A stretch of 64,000 nucleotides of DNA from Rhizopus sp. PT2906 (lineage: Eukaryota > Mucoromycota > Mucoromycetes > Mucorales > Rhizopodaceae). The notes beneath the pieces are model-generated. The model was given only the letters and a program-made list of their open reading frames with translations. It did no database searches and was not told where the DNA came from. This document shows, piece after piece, positions 23,448 to 35,814 of the stretch; position 1 is the stretch's first letter, and every line of letters begins with the position of its first letter. The position numbers were made by a program, and so were the translations under genes. The stretch is from positions 26,834 through 90,833 of the forward strand of contig JAMYHX010000125.1 of assembly GCA_025529335.1 (NCBI GenBank), in the 5' to 3' direction.

Positions 23448-25260
23448 ATGACACTGACAATGCGTCCATTAGAAGACTATGACATCTCTCCTGTCACTGG
23501 TTTTCTACCATCAAAACCTCCATTAAAGCGTCTGACAGATGAGTACTTTGCCCCCTGGGAGAACATGATGGACAACTTTAACGGCTTATTATTGGCTGGA
23601 AGATTACGTGAAAAGATACACGAAGTACGATGAAAAGATGACAGTTTGAAGAGAGAAAACTAACCTTATTATAGTTACCTCTACTTGATGCCAATAAATT
23701 AGGGTCTATAGAAGAATATAGACGTGCATTTCTCATTCTCTGTCTTTTGTCTCACGCCTATGTTTGGGGAAAGCTTGAGCTTGCATCAGAGGTACACAGG
23801 ATCAAGAAAAATGGAAATAATGTTGTAATAATCTAATGTATTTTTCTCACGGTAGACACTTCCATCACAACTGGCTGTCCCATGGACAAAAATTGCTGAT
23901 CATCTGGGCTTATGTCCTGTCGTATGTCATGCTGCAGTAGCATTATGGAACTATCGTTTACTTGATGAAGACGGCCCAATTGACTTGAGGTAACTTTGAA
24001 TTTTATAAAGATTTTTTTAACTAACAGATAATCCGTAGTAACCTGGCAATCATGGGCACTTATTCTGGTTCACTTGATGAAGCATGGTTCTACCTTGTGA
24101 CAACCTCTATAGAAAGTGCAGGCGCACCCTGTGTATCTCAAATCATGGCAGCTATCGATAATATCCAAGACGGCAATTATGCTGGTCTTAAAGCCAACCT
24201 TGAAACCATCCGTGATTCTATTGCTGAAATGACACATGTTCTCACACGCATGTACGAAAAATGTGACCCTTATGTCTTTTATTGGAAAATCCGACCTTAC
24301 CTAGCAGGCTGGGAAAATATGGCCGAAGCAGGGTTACCTCTTGGTTTGATTTATGAAGGGGTTGATCTGTGGTCAGAACAAACGGACGAGTATGCCGACA
24401 TGTCACATCTTGATAGTGCACAACGCTTATTGCGCCAGTACAGACGGTACGCTGGTGGAAGTGCTGCGCAAAGTAGCTTGATTGCTGCGCTCGATGTAGC
24501 CTTTGGTGTTGAACACCATCGTACTGGAGAGAAACCAACAGTGATCAAGCCCTCGGAACTGCCTGCTGACCGATATACCAAATTGCCTGCACCCAATCCT
24601 GCAGACGAACTGAATGGCTCGGCAGAAACACCACGTACACCTCCACAGTTCAAGCGAACGAACCACAACGCCTTCTTGAGAGCCATGCGCAAGTACATGC
24701 CAAGATCTCATCGTGAATTTTTAGAAGACCTAGAGGTCGCTGCCAACATCCGTCCGTTCATACTTCATCTCGAGGAACAACATAGACAAGGCGCAATTAC
24801 AGAAGAAGAGATTGAATTGATCGAGATGTATAACCAATGTCTACACCAACTCAAACTGTTCCGTGACAAACACGTTCAAATTGTCACTCTATATATCGTC
24901 AACCAGGCACGTAAGGGCCCTAATATTCCTCATGGTGGATTTGCCATTCAACAAAAGAAGACAGAAAAGACACATTCATCACAACACAACGACCTTTATC
25001 CACAAACACAACTCGAGACGGCACCTGGTATCAAAAAGGACTCTAAAACCGAAAAAGTCACTCAGATGTTTCCTCAACTGGGACTTGCACGTACTATAGG
25101 CTCTGATTCTAAAGTGGTCCGTGGTACGGGTGGAACAAACGTAATGCCATTCTTGAAGCAATCTCGGGATGAAACGAATGATATGAAGATTCAGTTGAAG
25201 GAAGCTTCAACAAAGGAAGCCTCAAAACAATCTTGGTCAGAATGGTTTCTTGGCCGATAA
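23448..25260 (+). CDS. BNA2: indoleamine 2,3-dioxygenase (BNA2/IDO)
   Basis: Haem dioxygenase opening the indole ring of tryptophan to N-formylkynurenine, the first step of the kynurenine/NAD pathway. Exons 23448-23624, 23675-23791, 23856-23989 and 24039-25260 give 549 residues. Family blocks seen in order: DYDISPVTGFLP, HAYVWGKLE, GSLDEAWFYLV, YWKIRPYLAGWENM, GLIYEGV, YMPRSHREFLEDLE and FRDKHVQIVTLYIV, where His421 is the expected proximal haem ligand. GTGGTNVMPFLKQSRDET near residue 520 closes the domain. About 70 residues between the His motif and GTGG are Lys/Thr/Gln-rich, a fungal-type insertion. A second ATG four codons in could also be used. Confidence 0.95.
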
Positions 25261-25315
25261 ATCAAAAACATTTTCTCCTTATTTATTAAATTTATTTACA
25301 TTATGTGTATGTGCA

Positions 25316-26643
25316 TTATCCAAAATGATAAGAGACAGTATGTTGATTTGTATTCACTTCATCTAAGGCTGCTGCCATCTTTCTAATGTTACTGTTGCTA
25401 GCCATAGAGCTTAATTCTATTTTGGATATTTCGTCCAGATATGGATCAGGTCCTCTCTGTTGAGCCTGCTCATTTAGCATAATTTTGAGTTTTGTGTACT
25501 TGCCAACATCGTGTCTAGAGTTGGTGGCAATGTACAAGTCTAATATTTGTTGCGTCACATCTATTCAAAGTCAATCTCTATGAACTACATGTATATATTC
25601 ATTCATTACCTTCAATATCATCCATACGTGACAGAAAGTACTGATCCCATGGCCTATCTTTAATCAACTTTTCGATTGTGCTGTCTTGATCTTTTAAAAA
25701 GAGGGTTGCCAAATAAACACATCCGGCCGCAATGGTATGTGGAGGGTATTCGATACAGAGAGACGTTTTATAACTATGAAAAATGAGTCACCCTTTCTCT
25801 TTCTAAACATGTTCTTATTACCTGTCCACTGCAATCCCATAAGCTTTTTCTGCCAACTGTTTATCTTTTAAAGAAGGTTCCATCTCTATACTTTTATAAA
25901 TACCTTTTCTTCTTTGAATTGTGATTTATTTACCTTTTAACCATTTTGTAAACTTGATCACATACTCGTACGGATGCCGTAATTGAAAATTAAAGCACGC
26001 TGTTTCCAATACCAATTTTTCATAACTGATAATCCTCCTCTTACGATCCTCAGCAATCTATTTATATAAATGTCAATAAAGTATATGTCTAATGACTTTA
26101 TTTACATGTTCTGGATCTAATTCCTTGCTGTCTGGGTATTTAACACTGTGAACAGCTACAAAGATATCTTTTAATTTTTTAATTGTTTCTTCTATTTTTG
26201 AGGCTACAAATAGACATGTCACGCTAATATCCTTGTGTTTTTATGTTCAGTTAATACAGTATCATCTAACTTTTCTTCTTTTCTTACTTGTGGTGAGTAG
26301 TCTTTGATGGAATAATAGAGATAAAATCGATGATACAGAGCTTGCGATGTACTAATAGTCTTTTGTGGGCTAGAATATATATATATAAAGTTAATTGTTT
26401 CTGCTCATGTATTTGCTTATTCAGTATTTACAATCCGAGTTTTCTTCCAACGTCTTGCATAAATTTACAACTAGAGTATCGAGCCGTGGTTTCTTTGGAT
26501 GCCAGTGGTCCAAGCTTCTTTACACTATTTAATGTTGCAATCTGTTTCTTGGTGTAATAAGGTCGATAATGTCGTTTAAATGAAGAACCTGTGGTGATGG
26601 CTGCAGAGATGTTTGTTGGTGTCGACGGTGATTTTTCTGCCAT
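25316..26643 (-). CDS. CTK2: Ctk2-like cyclin (CTDK-I/cyclin K type)
   Basis: Cyclin subunit expected to activate a CTK1/CDK12-type kinase that phosphorylates RNA polymerase II. Seven exons: 26643-26432, 26369-26271, 26223-26106, 26057-25934, 25885-25822, 25773-25610 and 25560-25316; 341 residues. Cyclin-box features are visible: KFMQDVGRKLG, TISTSQALYHRFYLYY, VTCLFVASKIEETIKKL, YEKLVLETACFNF, then a second box with AAGCVYLATLFLK. The join between exons 2 and 3 uses a weak GTTAGA donor, chosen because it restores the VTCLFVASKIEE core. Ctk2 versus cyclin K/T cannot be settled by eye. It is convergent with the IDO gene, stop codons 55 bases apart. Confidence 0.83.
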
Positions 26644-26665
26644 TGAACTAGAAAAATAGAAAGCG

Positions 26666-26718
<53 letters not shown>

Positions 26719-27177
26719 TAAAAAAGGACAAGAGTGGATATTTGGACTGCTCTTTTCGTAATTACACATTGACATTTATAATGCTAAAGCGTATATGATG
26801 TTAATACAATCATATATACACTTGATCACTAAATAGGGGGCAAGGAAAATGATAAATAAACTGATGTCAAAATGAGATATAAGGGTAGTAAATTATCTTT
26901 TTTTTAGAATAAGGAATATAGTGTTGAATATAGAAAGCACCCCTGTGTCGCAACTGATGTGTAAAGAGCTTTTTCAAACTGGTTGCATGGTTTCCTACTA
27001 GAGACAATCTATGACTAAAAAGTAAATCAAATCTACAAGATAATCAAACAGTCTTGAACTCTTACATTCTAGCAATGCACTGTATCACAAAGAGGACAAA
27101 TCTCGTGTGCTCAAATATGTTGGTTGATTTATTTTGCACAACGCCTTTTTCTTTCTTTTCTCTTTTTCAAGCGAAAC
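26644..27177. other. divergent promoter region with 50-bp poly(A)
   Basis: Lies between the cyclin and P450 starts. It is dominated at its left end by the poly(A) run 26666-26715, then AT-rich sequence and a CT-rich leader at about 27147-27170. No gene seen. Confidence 0.55.
26666..26715 (+). repeat. 50-bp poly(A) tract
   Basis: Uninterrupted A run just 23 bases upstream (on the coding strand, as poly(T)) of the cyclin start codon. Exact length may be unreliable. Confidence 0.9.
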
Positions 27178-29029
27178 ATGGATACTTACATTATGAACAA
27201 AGAAAATCAGAAGGCTCTAGCAGTTTCCGGAATAGTCTTGGCTCTTACTGCTTATCTGATCAAACGAGTATCAGACAAAAAGAACAAGACTTATAAAGAG
27301 ATACCTTATCCAACTGGGTCGACTAATTGGCCCATATTCGGTAATCACCTATTTTCTGCTTTTAAATTGCATCTCTTTTTCTTACATCTTTGATATATTA
27401 GGTCATATGCTATCTCTTGGTAGTATCCCTGCCATGCAGTTCAAAAAATGGCATGATGAAACAGGACCGATATACAAAGTTCGTATGGGTAAGCAAACAT
27501 GGGTTATGATTAGTGACCCTTATCTGGCGCACGAAATCTTTGTCAAGAACGGCGCCAACACATCTTCAAGGCCCTACCACAGGTTCAATTGTGATATTTA
27601 TGCAAGGAACAGTAGGTGTGATTATTTAGCAAAAAAGGAGATATTCACGATACTAAGCCACATCACACATAGAGGCATTGTGTTCACGCAGTACACTCCA
27701 GAATGGAAGAACAACAGAAAGATGGGTAATGTATATTCTATGCTCTAAAAAACCTTCATCCTCATTTACCTCTCACCCCTTTTTTTTATATAAGCTGCGT
27801 CACTTCTTGCCCCAGCATCAGTGGACAAATTTAGCGGCTTAATAGAGTACGAAATTGATTGCTTGATGGATCGATTGAAACAAGTGGCCAAAGAAGGAGT
27901 GGCTATCAATCCCTTCAGAGAGCTACAGCTCACTGCGCTGAATATCGTTTTGACCGTGCTCGTGGGTACTCGTTATGATCATATAGACAATCCACTCGTA
28001 TCTGAGCTCAATGAGCTTATTGATCAAGGTATGGTATATGCTGGTGCAGCTGGAGATTTGAGATCGCTCGTTCCTAGTCTAGCATGGATTGGTACCCTTT
28101 TTGGATTAGACAAGAAGATGACGCACTTTATCAAACAAAGATGTGACCCTTTCTATGGCAAGCTCATCCAAGGTGCGCTTGAGCAAGATGCTGATTCTCT
28201 TGCGAAATCATTAAACAAGATGAAGGAAGAAGGACTGATTAGCGGAGACGACATGCATGTGCTTATAAGTAATATTCCTCAGTGTCTATACTTTCTGTGA
28301 CTTATACTTTTATTATGTAGCTGATCTCATCGCCGCCGGAGCAGATACAGTCTCTGTCACCCTTTACTGGACCTTGGCCACTCTTGCCTTTCAACCTAAT
28401 ATTCAGGCCAAGATCATACAAGAGCTTGACGCTTGGAAGGCCGAACATGTGCCTGGGGCTATTCCCAGTTTCCATCAGGACCGCGAAGCGTTCCCATACA
28501 CTATCTGCGTGCAAAAGGAAATGATCAGATACCGTCCGGCCACGAGTTACGGAATTCCTCATGTGGCATCGGAGGATATCGTGGCTGGTGGTTACCTTAT
28601 ACCCAAGGACTCCGTTCTTATTAGTTCCATGGGCGCCATGCACATGAATGAAAGCATTTACAAGAACGCCAAATCTTTCGATCCTGACCGATTCAAAAAC
28701 AACACAAGCAGAATGTCAGCATCGGCTAACTCTAAGGTTGATGACCGAGATATTTTTGCATTTGGATGGGGAAGGCGTATGTGTCTTGGCATTCATTTGG
28801 TAAGTTCCTCCTCTCCATTGTATTATAATGTGCGCTTATTGATTTTGCCTTTATATAGGCCGAGTTGGAGTTGTTTAGCTTTTACGTTCGATTCTTTTCC
28901 GAATTTACCATCGAACCCGAACTTGATGCTCAAGGTAATCCTGTGCCAATTAATATCGAAGGATTTGTGGATGAAGGGGTTGTCAACAAGCCACTTCCAT
29001 ACAAGGTTCGCTTTGTGCCTAGATCATAA
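27178..29029 (+). CDS. microsomal cytochrome P450
   Basis: Haem-thiolate monooxygenase; substrate unknown. Exons 27178-27340, 27402-27615, 27673-27725, 27795-28268, 28321-28799 and 28859-29029 give 517 residues. An N-terminal hydrophobic segment (ALAVSGIVLALTAYLI) anchors it in the ER. Key motifs: I-helix AAGADTVS, K-helix ExxR in QKEMIRYRP, the DPDRF block, and the haem loop FAFGWGRRMCLGIHLAE with Cys456 as the axial ligand. The boundary of exons 2 and 3 could also use an upstream GTTCAA donor. I chose the site that yields YARNSRGIVF, because fungal P450s of this type carry a similar N-x-R-G-I-V-F block. All core motifs are intact, so an active enzyme is expected. Confidence 0.93.
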
Positions 29030-29506
29030 ACACACTTTTATCCTTCACATGGCTTATAATAAAGAAAGATATTCAAACTTTTTCTTGATCCGTCTGAGCA
29101 TATCTATCTAAGAGTGAGGTTATTTTTTATATCAAGCTGAGCCCTCATCGGAAAAGGAGAAGGATAAGTTACATATACTTCAGCATGATCTGTACCTCGG
29201 TTATCACAAATTAGCCACATCTCCAAGCCTGATGCAATGTACACCACGCCCCTCTTTTTTCTGAATTTGTTGTGATAAAGCGAAATAAAATACACTTTAT
29301 GATAAGCCTCAAGCCTTGATCTATATGGCTTTTAACTTATTGAATCCCTATATTTTTGTTAAAATGATACATGAAATTAAGCTCTTATACAGGGGGGAGG
29401 GGGCTTTTCTTGAACCTTTGGCTATTGTTCAAACATGTGAAAAGGACAACTTTATTAGTTTTGACAACCCACTATTTTAACCAACTTGTCCACATAACAA
29501 ATAATC
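29030..29506. other. convergent intergenic spacer
   Basis: 3' flanks of the P450 and the Rab GTPase. AT-rich with a G-run at about 29391-29403; no gene or RNA seen. Confidence 0.5.
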
Positions 29507-30419
29507 TTAACAGCATCCACCACTTTCCTTCTTTTGTTGTGAGTTCTCTTCACGAGAAGATAAGCCTCGAACACTAGGGGGTCTTAACTGAATACGTTCG
29601 CCAGCCGTGGGCTGTTGGTTGGCGGTATCTGCAGCTTGGTTGGTCTTTTTGGGTAAATTAGAGTAGATTGTATCAAAGACAGTGGCAAAGGCCTTGTCGA
29701 CGTTGGTGGCATCCAAAGCAGATGTTTCGATAAATAAGAATCCTTCCTGCTCGGCTAATGCTCCACCATCCTCTGTAGGAACCTGTCGACTGGACTCGCT
29801 CAGATCAACCTTGTTACCCACAAGCATGATCACGATGTTTGGGTCTGCATGATCTCTTAATTCCTTGAGCCAGTGTTGAACATTCTGAAAAGAGGATTGA
29901 CGAGTGATATCTATTGGTGAAGGGTTCAGTAACATGTTCATAAAATATCTCTTTTTTTTTTTTTTTTTACCATAAACTAAGAGTGCACCAACTGCACCGC
30001 GATAATAACTACATATATATAAATATATAGAGTTAGCTGGATCTTTTTCATTGCTTTGCACGAGTAACTTACGCTCCCGTAATAGCTCTGTATCTTTCCT
30101 GTCCGCTTGTATCCCAAATTTGAGCCTTGACAGTATGATTATCTACAACCATATGAACATCATACTTATCTCGGTGTTTTCCCTTTTATAGAATGATTAC
30201 CTATTTCTAAGTTTTTAGTTGCAAACTCAACGCCAATAGTACTCTTTGATTCCAAGTTGAATTCGTTTGTCTAATGAACGAGATGAGTTTCCAAGATTAG
30301 AAAATAAGCTTGAGTTCATTCTCTATATTTACCGTAAATCTAGACAATAGGTTAGATTTACCAACACCTGAATCACCAATGAGGACTAATTTGAAGAGGT
30401 AATCGTATTCATCATCCAT
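29507..30419 (-). CDS. YPT31: Rab11/Ypt31-type small GTPase
   Basis: Rab GTPase controlling traffic from late Golgi and recycling endosomes. Exons 30419-30333, 30270-30201, 30142-30073, 30008-29971 and 29910-29507 give 222 residues. Nucleotide motifs: P-loop GDSGVGKSNLLSRF, switch I with Thr in KSTIGVEFAT, switch II WDTSGQERYRAIT, GNKVDL and ETSALD. The Rab11-type stretch YYRGAVGALLVYDIT follows. The C-terminus ends in Gly-Gly-Cys-Cys, a double geranylgeranylation site. The usual Ala of DTAGQ is Ser here. The 17-base poly(T) at 29951-29968 lies in the fourth intron, next to its donor. Confidence 0.95.
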
Positions 30420-30593
30420 TTTGTTTATAAGAAATAAAAAAGAAAAAGCTTAAAAAAGAGAGAGGGCTGAGAATATGGTCTATTTGTCACATTTGAATAT
30501 TTATTGCTCCGCGCGTTTTCACTAAAAAAAGGCAAGTGAGATAGGGCGCAAATTAAAAATCATAACAATAAAGAGAAGGGAAGAAAAAATGAC

Positions 30594-30625
<32 letters not shown>

Positions 30626-32309
30626 GTAGTATCAAGAGATGGTCTATTAGAGAACGTGACTATAAGCGGTTTGAAGGGAATAATCAAATCTGGTGAGTTT
30701 ATTAAATAAGCTCTTCCCTCCCTTTTTTTTTATATCACTGACAACAAGTTTGCCTGTTACTGTTGTAGGTTGCAACAGCAAAGCAGTAATTTCTTGTTTA
30801 ACAACAAACAAACAACATATCAGTGCATTGATTATAGCTTGTAAAGAGACTAAACATATATACAAGGTCTGTTAAAGAAAGTGCCACTCGATTGCTTTTA
30901 TAATAATTCGTTGTGTGATCTTCTAGATTTCTCTAGCCACACGACAAAATAAATATAAAAAGATAGACCAATCTTATTGTACTCACTTGTATTACAGTTG
31001 CTATGGCCAATTGCAAGCATAACTAACCTGTCAATAGATTGAACAAAGAGAACGTAAATCAGTACTTCTCCAGAAGCTCAAACATTCACATTACTATAAA
31101 TCTCATGAAATAGGATCTTAAGGAATTAACAGTTAATTTGTCTATAATCATCGAATTATTTACTGGTACCATTCTTTTGCTACAAGGATAGATGTGATAC
31201 TTTTCATTATAGACCTACCATGTTGATCTAAAAGACGAGGTATGCGATTAATTTATTATATTCTTGACAAAGTATAATGATCACAAATGATAATGTAAAA
31301 AAAACTGCTGCAGGTCTTTTAGTAATTAATCGACATAATTGGTAAAAGTGATCGAGTGAACACCAAGTCTCCCTCCCTCCCCTGTCTGTGTGTGTGTATT
31401 CTTTTGATTATTACATTCAATCTGTTTATGCCTCGAACAATAATCATTCATCAGCTGATATGTAACCCTCACATTATAATGCATTCACTACTACTATTAT
31501 ACTTTTTCCAATGATCTGCGTTTTACTTTACCGCTCTTTCAAATGCTTCTGTCATACTACGGAAAAAGTTTTAAAGGAAAAAAAAAACTTGCAATTAGCC
31601 AAGTCGATTTGTAAATTTGTCTTCTAGAGCTCTGGTCTTTGTGAAGAATTGTATCAATTGATTACTGAATAACCTCATTGTTGTATCAATTCTTTTGTTC
31701 GTTGCAGATCATCAATAGTTTCACGAAAGAAGGGGGAATAAGGGGAATGGATGTTCTCCTTCTATACTTTCTTTCTTTATAAGATCATTAAAAAGTCCAG
31801 ATGATTTTCCATTCTTTTTGTGACATGTTCAATTTAATAAAACAATAGGAATTGCCACGTTTTTTGTGTATAACACGTTGATATGAAATGTGTTTGACAT
31901 TTAGCATATAAAATAAGGGGATTAACTTTTAAATCCATTCATTCACGTGGTATAGCAAGTCAACAGAAGTGAGCGTACCTCTGTGAAAAAAAAGGGGAGA
32001 GGTTACGCTACCCAGACTGGAAGAGTAGCATACAACAACAATAGCCGTTGTCATGACAAAAATAAGGTATCTATGGTTTTTTATGCTCTTATTTTATTCC
32101 TTTATGTACTTGGAAACAAATGGAATTGAATCTCAGTTACAGCATGTGTTTCTTTTATAGACACTATTTTAAACATGCAACACAAAGTGGATAAAAATGG
32201 GGAGGGGGTGTTTAGTTTCTAATACAAAATAAAAAAAAGTTTTTCTCTTTCTTTCTCTTTTTCTTTTTTCTCTTTCATGATTTTATTTTCATAGAACTTT
32301 TTTTTTTTC
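30420..32309. other. 1.9-kb intergenic region
   Basis: Divergent spacer between YPT31 and the PAK-like kinase. Contains a 29-bp poly(T) at 30597-30625 and CT-rich leader sequence at about 32239-32276. Short open frames at 30647-30875 on both strands are not convincing. No gene seen. Confidence 0.5.
30597..30625 (+). repeat. 29-bp poly(T) tract
   Basis: Homopolymer about 180 bases upstream of the YPT31 start codon. Simple sequence only. Confidence 0.9.
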
Positions 32310-34020
32310 ATGATTCATATTCACAGCAACAACAATAATAATATTAATTCTAAAACTAATAATCAGCATCATCATCATGCAGCAGCAAGAGCAGCATCAG
32401 CAGCAGCAGCAACAGCAGTCAAGATTGGTAAGCATATCCTTGCTGTAGCCAAAGACCAAGAAAAGAACGTAAGTATATATTGTTTGTATATCATGATTGT
32501 ATATATAACTCTTATTTACAGAGACTATCGGATCAAAAGCGCTCATCAGTTGTGCCGAAGCAACAATTACGTAAATCTAGATCATTAACAACAGAAAAAA
32601 CAAGTTTGATTACTGTTGATATGACCTTGAAAAGAAGATCAACGGGTTGTATTCGCAGGTCTTCATTCTATTCTACTAAATCAAGTGAAACGAATAATAC
32701 TGTAATAAAGGTATTTATATACAAATAATAAGCACACGCACACACACAATTAAACTTTATTCTTAAAGGAAGTTTGGCGTCCTCCTGGATATTATGAAAT
32801 TCCCAATGTCTTTGGCCCAGATTGTTTCCTGAAACCAGAACCCAACCCCAAAAAGACATTTACGCTTCGTGAATATCCAGATAAGCCGATTACCAATAAA
32901 CCTTGGTACCCTGTTGGACCCACAACAGAAATTCCCCAACTACCTCCCTTGATTCGTTCAGAAAATGAATTTGAAAGAAAAGTACGTAAAGCATTACCCA
33001 AAATTCAAGTTTCGACACTTGATCCAAAGAACAAATATACCGGATTTAAGGAAGTAGGCACAGGGTAAATAGACATTGGTGAATCGTAAAATCTTTTATT
33101 GAACTTTATATAGCGTTAATGGTGCCGTTGTCCGTGCCACTCACAAGTACAAAAAAAATCTTCACTTGGCCATTAAACGATGCAGATTAGACCCCGACCG
33201 TGAATATAAAGCAGCCATTATCAGAGAACTGCGCATCATGTCATCAGGCCATTCCAATCTTATTCGACTTCGTGAAGTCACCTTGTGGAGAGACGATGTC
33301 TGGATGGCTATGGATCTCATGCGATGCTCCGTTTTTGCCGTTCTTTGTCAGAGAGGCATTCCTGAGGAGCACACGATTCACATCGCTTGTGAGACACTCA
33401 AGGGATTGAACTATCTTCACTCTAAGGGATTTATTCACCGTGATATCAAGTGTGAAAATCTCTTGCTCGGCTGGAATGGCGAAGTAAAACTAGGTAAGTT
33501 AACATGAAACAATAAACTAGTTTTGCAGGGTGATAACCCAAATGATTTTGCCAAATAGCTGATTTTGGTTTGGCGACTCGTACAACCAGACGTAATCGTG
33601 ACCGATTGGGTACAAGCAAATGGATGGCTCCCGAGGTAATTCGGGAGCAGTATTATAGTGAAAAGATTGACATGTGGTCACTTGGTATAACCATTATCGA
33701 AATGATGGATAGAGTGCCTCCTCACTACTTGATCAAGGACGAAATGGAACTCTTTAGTGTCATTCTTCATGAACCTAGTCCTACTTTTACCTATAGTTAC
33801 CCTACAATGTACATGCGCGGATTGGTTGCTTGGTTACTAGATGAACAACCTGCTACAAGACCCAGTGCAAAGGATGTCCTCTCTGTAGGTTTTTAATGAT
33901 GTTTTATATATAGCAATACTAATATATGTATAGGAAATCGAGGCTCACGTTCAAAGTAGACTCTTGAAGTGTTCTACTTCAAATGAACTTGCCAGATTCG
34001 TCAATCATGTTTTACCCTAA
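32310..34020 (+). CDS. STE20/PAK-like serine/threonine kinase
   Basis: Predicted active Ser/Thr kinase of the STE20 group. Exons 32310-32468, 32522-32710, 32769-33064, 33114-33493, 33559-33884 and 33934-34020 give 478 residues. The first 50 residues are Asn, His and Ala-rich low complexity; then comes a basic Ser/Arg stretch and a proline-rich linker. The kinase domain spans about 205-465: glycine loop GTGVNGAVV, catalytic Lys in LAIKRCRL, catalytic loop FIHRDIKCENLLL, ADFGLA, and activation/APE segment LGTSKWMAPEVI. No CRIB GTPase-binding motif was seen, so a Cdc42 effector role is not supported. The start follows a long CT/T-rich leader; another ATG lies 32 bases upstream out of frame. Confidence 0.87.
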
Positions 34021-34234
34021 ACTTATACCCTTCCCCTCTCTCCTCCCCTTTCAACAACAGCTCATATGACCCCCCCTCTCTCTAAAAGTTTTATGTGGAA
34101 ATCACTATTTTAAATACGTTCAAAAAAAGTCTATGTTTGTAAATCTATGAAAAAAAAAAAAGACAAAAAAATATGTTTTATGTTTCTTTATATTATCTTA
34201 TTCAATAAACCATTTTTTTCACATAAAAAAAATA

Positions 34235-35814
34235 CTATAGTTCTGCTACATAATTTCCTATTGTTTGTCATGTTTAGAATATGAATGAAACACTGTGACA
34301 AAAAGGGAATGTTACCTGGAAAGATTCCCGTGATGCCGTTCAAGCGACCTGTCCACCAATCATTCGTGTCCGCAGTACGTTGTACTAGTTCAATACGATC
34401 ATCTTTTTTAAAACTGAGATCACCTTCCGCCTGTGCAGTGTAATCATACAAGGCAACGACGAACCGTTTCTTTTCTGGTTGCTCCACTCTGAACGAGGAT
34501 GCCTCTGTGTAAGCTGGTGGCGGTGACTGTTGTGCCATGTATGGGCTACCAGCCTCCTCCTGTTTGCGGAGTGCTGCACGTTCCTGCAAGGACAGTTTCG
34601 AATTATTAACACCGCCTGATGCCGCTAACCAAGCCTTGCCGCCTGATTTAAGTAAGTCCAAGTTTTCCATCTCCGCACGTGCATCCCTGATCTGGGCTCG
34701 TCGGCTGAATCCATCCTGGATGCCCATCATGTGCGTTGAGAATGCCTCCAGGTTCTGGTTAAGTAACTCATAACAACGAGCATAAATCATGCCATAGATA
34801 CGGGCCTGCATGTTGTACAAGTTTTCAAATACCGGTTGAATCAGCGAGACCTTGAGTTGAAAGAATCGGGGTAATTCTCGTTTCAACAGGTCGTTTAGAT
34901 AATTATAATCTTGTGTGGCTACATCAAGCTGTGATTGAATCTGTAGAAAAAGGTCACAATGCGTTCCTGCTGTCACAGCTCTATTTATTTTTTTTACCTT
35001 GAATATCTGCTTTTCTTCACTGAAGCTTCTTTCTGTTTTGGTATTTAGTTTTTGTAAAGACAATCGATGTCGGTCATAATCAATCAGTTTATGGTTGCGC
35101 TTTGTAATTGTCTTTTGAATCATTTTGATAATCTCATTCAGTTCCATGATTGGTCTCACTATATCTCGATCTAATACGTCCTATAATGACAGGCCGTTAG
35201 CATAGCCCTTGTTTTTCACTTTCTTCCACTCTTTATATCTCATCCAAACACTCACTTTACCAATTCGGGTAATACTTCATCTCGACAATAGGCCATAGCT
35301 GCTTCCGCATCATTGACAGCTTGTAGTTGTTGTGCAGGTGTTTGTTGAAACCTCTTTTGAACCATACCCTGAGGCACTTCAATGCCTAGATTGTTATCAA
35401 AAATCGTACTCAAGTATTGTGCCATTGCAGTTTGATGTGTCAACAGGGCTATAAAAAAAAAAAAAAGAAAATGTCAACACATATGCACAAACAAACCCTT
35501 ATGAGCGCGCGTGTTTGAAAGATCTCTTATTTACCTGCAATATTATCTCGAAAGATACGAGCATCTTTAGAGAATACTTCAACCACTTTAGCAAATTCAT
35601 TAAATTGTTTCTCGAGTATAATGAACTCAGGATCCTTTGTTGCTAATATAAAGAAATGCTTAGCATTTTTTCATATGTATATGCTGACACTAATACCTTC
35701 ACTCTTTTTTGACAATATTTGATAAGGTAATCTATTCACTGCTTTTTGTAAACCCTATTGCACTCTAAGCCACTTTACACTTTTTTAATTCTATAAGCTT
35801 ACCTTCCAACTCAT
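34235..35814 (-). CDS. RVS167: BAR-SH3 endocytic protein, Rvs167/amphiphysin type
   Basis: Membrane-curving BAR protein with an SH3 domain that works in endocytic vesicle scission and actin patches. Seven exons: 35814-35803, 35754-35697, 35642-35535, 35448-35261, 35180-34998, 34940-34316 and 34257-34235; 398 residues. The first exon is only 12 bases (MSWK) and joins GLQKAVNR, matching the family N-terminus. The BAR domain runs to about residue 235. A linker with a Pro-rich SPPPAYTEAS follows, then an SH3 domain (ALYDYTAQAEGDLSFKKDD, WWTGRLNG, GIFPGNYVAEL) at the very C-terminus. The last exon encodes just the final residues of SH3. It would normally pair with an Rvs161-type partner. Confidence 0.93.
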
